Source: an uncultured Eubacteriales bacterium (GTDB taxonomy: Bacteria; Bacillota; Clostridia; Oscillospirales; CAG-382). Taken from it: a DNA stretch of 9,882 nucleotides. The stretch lies in contig USHI01000045.1 of NCBI GenBank assembly GCA_900554405.1, forward strand, positions 1 through 9,882. The letters are read 5' to 3'. Positions 7,860 to 9,882 of this stretch are shown here, in pieces. Within the stretch, counting starts at the first letter, position 1. Every line of letters begins with the position of its first letter. The notes beneath the pieces were generated by a model. It was not told the origin of the DNA. It searched no databases and saw nothing but the letters and a program-made list of their open reading frames with translations. The position numbers and the translations under genes are program-made.

Positions 7860-8839
7860 CCCGTGAAGCTCTTGCGGAAAGGGCTTGCGCTCTTATCGCC
7901 GACGGCAAGGTCGACCGTGTACTCGGCTGGCGTGCGGGCGAATTCGATTACGATGCCATCCCCGCAACCTTCCTTTCCGCAGATGAACTGCGTTCCGAGT
8001 TTATCTGGAACGACTTCTGCGGTGCCAATCTTTCCAAATATCTCATCAAAGCAACTGCAAAGACAGAATCCAGGGTGCTTGTGTTCCTCAAGCCCTGCGA
8101 TACATACAGCTTCAATCAGCTTCTGACCGAGCACCGGTTCGACCGCGAAAAGGTTTATGCTATCGGTGTCCCGTGCGAAGGAATGCTCGATGTTTCGAAG
8201 GTAAGAGGAATCGCCGACGGTATATCCAAAGTATCGGACAACGGCAAGGAAGTCGTTGTCGAAACGCTTTACGACGGCACCGTTACCGCGCCGCGCGGCG
8301 AAATGCTTCCCGACAGATGCAAAAACTGCAAATCCAAAAAGCACGTCGCCTTTGATGAGCTGCTCGGCACCGATGGCAAGGTGCTTGAAAATCACCGCTT
8401 TGATGAGGTGGAAGCGCTCGAAAAAATGACACCGGACGAACGCTTTGCGTTCTGGCAGGGCGAACTTTCGCGCTGCATAAGATGCAATGCCTGCAGGGAT
8501 GTCTGCCCGGCATGTACCTGCGAAAAGTGTGTGTTTGATAACCCGGAATCGGGTGTTGCCAACAAGGCTGCCGCAAATTCGTTCGAGGAAAAGATGTTCC
8601 ACATTATCCGCGCATTCCATGTCGCAGGCAGATGTACCGATTGCGGTGAATGCTCCCGCGTTTGCCCGCAGCATATCCCGCTCCACCTTCTCAACCGCAA
8701 GTTCATAAAGGATATCGATACGTTCTACGGCGAATACCAGGCCGGCAGCGAGGTAGGAAGCCGCGCGCCGACAGTGGATTTCACGAAGGATGATATCGAA
8801 CCCGCACGGGCTGTCGAAAGGAGTGGCGAAAATGCGTAG
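7847..8839 (+). CDS. FlxC-like iron-sulfur oxidoreductase subunit (FrhB-like N-terminus plus 4Fe-4S dicluster)
   Basis: This 330-residue soluble protein has an N-terminal half resembling the F420-hydrogenase beta (FrhB) type, with VLVFLKPCDTYSF and VYAIGVPCEGMLDVSKV, followed by RCKNCKS. The C-terminal half is a two-cluster ferredoxin domain: C210/C213/C216/C220 (with C223, C225 and C228 close behind) and C263/C266/C269/C273 followed by P. This fits a subunit carrying electrons from a flavoprotein to the MvhD/HdrA unit, as proposed for FlxC. The start at ATG 7847 has GGAGG 7 bases upstream and lies inside the mvhD end; a longer open frame further upstream only overlaps the mvhD coding region. 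Family assignment is sound, but the exact subunit name is from resemblance and gene order. Confidence 0.82.
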   Translation: MQEITREALAERACALIADGKVDRVLGWRAGEFDYDAIPATFLSADELRSEFIWNDFCGANLSKYLIKATAKTESRVLVFLKPCDTYSFNQLLTEHRFDREKVYAIGVPCEGMLDVSKVRGIADGISKVSDNGKEVVVETLYDGTVTAPRGEMLPDRCKNCKSKKHVAFDELLGTDGKVLENHRFDEVEALEKMTPDERFAFWQGELSRCIRCNACRDVCPACTCEKCVFDNPESGVANKAAANSFEEKMFHIIRAFHVAGRCTDCGECSRVCPQHIPLHLLNRKFIKDIDTFYGEYQAGSEVGSRAPTVDFTKDDIEPARAVERSGENA

Positions 8840-9407
8840 TATCGCTCTCGAAAAACTGGATATTCTTTTCGGTACAATTGCCTCCGAAAAGAACCTTTAT
8901 ATTCCCGTCGATCACAAATCCGGCGCGGTGTACGAAAAATGGGATATCGGTAAAAAGCTTTCCGGTTCGCTCAATACCTCCCGCAGCGCAAAGGATTTCT
9001 TCTTCCCGCAGACGGAAAACCTTATGGATTTCAGGGTTTCGGGTAAGAATATCGAAATTGTCGACACTCGGAGCGAAACGGAGGATTTCGTGATCTTCGG
9101 CGTGCGCGCCTGCGATGTTCGAAGCTTTGACGTGCTCGACAGAGTCTTTCTTGCCGAGCCGGTCGATACCTATTACAAAAACCGCCGCGAACACGGTTTA
9201 ATAATGTCACTTGCCTGCGCAAAGCCGGAAGAAACCTGCTTCTGCGGCACGTTCGGCATAGACCCCGCCGAGCCGGCAGGGGATATAGCCTGCTGCATCG
9301 CCGGCGGCAATCTTCTGCTCGATGCGAGAACCGAAAAGGGAAGCGAGCTTCTTTCGAAACTGGACGCCATTACTGAAAATGCCGATGAGGCAGCCGCAAA
9401 GCAGCAA
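8832..9407 (+). CDS. FlxB-like (AsrA/sulfhydrogenase-beta type) subunit, C-terminally truncated
   Basis: About 190 residues of an iron-sulfur subunit are visible, with the family element FGVRACDVRSFDVLDRVF (F89 to F106), C129, the C136/C138 pair (CFCGTFG) and C154-C155. Proteins of this type (FlxB, anaerobic sulfite reductase A, sulfhydrogenase beta) run to about 330-350 residues and end in a two-cluster ferredoxin domain. That half is absent: around residue 190 the frame continues into AddB sequence. The ATG at 8832 overlaps the FlxC-like stop by 8 bases, with AAAGGAG about 9 bases upstream. The end is an estimate, since the switch could lie anywhere between about 9390 and 9415. In an intact locus FlxA, the NADH/FAD-binding subunit, would be expected nearby; it is not in this window. 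Confidence 0.75.
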
Positions 9408-9420
9408 AAGGAGCTTAGAA
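9390..9420. other. In-frame junction between two unrelated sequences (probable chimera)
   Basis: Residues up to about ADEAAAKQQ (ending near 9407) suit the FlxB-like protein, and LRMNGL (9414 onward) suits AddB. Hand-counted GC is about 55% over six 60-base rows before the switch and about 45% over 420 bases after it. Arginine and glycine codon use shifts from CGC/GGC towards AGA/GGA. Either the assembly joined two genomes or loci, or a real rearrangement occurred. The junction base cannot be fixed by eye. Confidence 0.8.
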
Positions 9421-9821
9421 TGAACGGCCTTACAAGCACAGAAAAGGCATCACTTCTTTTGATTGACGCAGAAGGCGGAAATGTCGTGTCAGGATTGGAG
9501 TACAAAAAAGATGGCAGTCTGTCTTCACGCGCACTTGTAGCAAATGCAGATCAGATGCATGAGCTTGGTCACTTTGCCAGAAAAAAAGCACTTGATCTGG
9601 CACGAGATATTTACGGAGGAAAGATTGACGCTTATCCGTATGAATATAAGAAGATGAATCCGTGTGAATACTGCGAGTACGGTTCTGTCTGCGGCTTTGA
9701 ACTGCAGCTAGAGGGATGTCATTACCGCAGACTTTCTGCGCTAGACAAGGACGAGGTATGGCAGGAAATTGCGCGAGAGGAAAATAAGCAGACAGATAAA
9801 GAGGAGAGGGAAGATGGCTGA
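9408..9821 (+). pseudogene. addB: AddB (ATP-dependent nuclease subunit B), C-terminal fragment fused to the FlxB-like gene
   Basis: About 137 residues are present. Recognisable are RMNGL, the YKKDGSLSSRA strand and PYEYKKMNPCEYC…C, which is the C-terminal iron-sulfur motif of AddB nuclease with cysteines at 9663, 9672 and 9690 (CX2CX5C). AddB is normally about 1,100-1,200 residues, so almost 90% is missing, including the helicase-like part and the fourth, distant cluster cysteine. The fragment cannot be a working nuclease as it stands. An AAAGGAG lies 6 bases before the ATG at 9420, so a short product could start there, but that is probably coincidence because LRMNGL lies inside full-length AddB. 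In its source genome this would be an ordinary addB followed by addA. It is called broken because of the fusion; if the join is an assembly error, the gene is intact elsewhere. Confidence 0.82.
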
Positions 9822-9882
9822 CAATATGACATGGACAAGTGAACAAAAGCAGGTCATTGACCTGCGAGACAGAAGCCTTCTT
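9814..9882 (+). CDS. addA: AddA (ATP-dependent helicase/nuclease subunit A), 5' end only
   Basis: Only 23 codons are visible before the window ends. MTWTSEQKQVIDLRDRSLL matches the start of AddA, which continues into its ATP-binding P-loop just beyond the visible part. AddA and AddB together process double-strand DNA ends in Firmicutes, in place of RecBCD. The ATG at 9814 overlaps the addB stop by 8 bases, and GAGGAGAGGG is upstream; an in-frame ATG at 9826 is an alternative start. The addB-addA order with overlap is the standard arrangement, so the last ~470 bases are a coherent piece of an add operon. Confidence 0.8.
   Translation, partial: MADNMTWTSEQKQVIDLRDRSLL

Noticed and set aside
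8832..9821. A genuine novel redox-nuclease fusion protein
   Set aside because: Both partners are truncated in essential domains and base composition changes at the join; a chimera explains all of this better.
1..9882. CRISPR arrays, tRNA or rRNA genes, insertion sequences
   Set aside because: No repeated spacer pattern, tRNA-like cloverleaf, transposase or flanking inverted repeats were found; almost all bases are in identified coding genes.

Overview
The window looks like an anaerobic, gut-type Clostridia (Firmicutes) genome fragment, probably a metagenomic contig. Bases 1 to about 9,400 are about 55% GC by hand count of part of it, with C/G-rich third codon positions. The genes are carbon-metabolism enzymes and iron-sulfur electron-transfer proteins typical of strict anaerobes. 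All genes lie on the + strand.

Bases 1-1599 are the 3' part of a GTP-type phosphoenolpyruvate carboxykinase gene. An intrinsic terminator follows (1618-1654). Then comes a strong-looking extended -10 promoter (1732-1760) and a structured leader of about 100 nt. This promoter appears to drive one long operon. It begins with an LDH-family 2-hydroxyacid dehydrogenase that carries a malate-dehydrogenase-type arginine in its specificity loop, and a class II fumarase. These are followed by an HdrB, HdrC, HdrA, MvhD/FlxD, FlxC-like and FlxB-like set, packed with 1-15 nt gaps or short overlaps.

Read as a pathway, PEPCK makes oxaloacetate from PEP, the dehydrogenase reduces it to malate, and fumarase dehydrates malate to fumarate. 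This is the reductive branch towards fumarate and succinate. The Hdr/Flx proteins resemble the flavin-based electron-bifurcating NADH dehydrogenase/heterodisulfide reductase complex (FlxABCD-HdrABC). The operon may therefore couple NADH and ferredoxin balance to C4-dicarboxylate metabolism. No fumarate reductase flavoprotein, hydrogenase large subunit or FlxA is visible, and the sequence that could hold them is cut off.

Near 9,390-9,415 the FlxB-like gene changes abruptly, in frame, into the C-terminus of the DNA-repair nuclease subunit AddB. AddA starts directly after it. GC content drops from about 55% to about 45% and codon use changes at the same place. The last ~470 bases are best read as DNA from another locus or another organism, either an assembly chimera or a rearrangement, and not as part of the redox operon.
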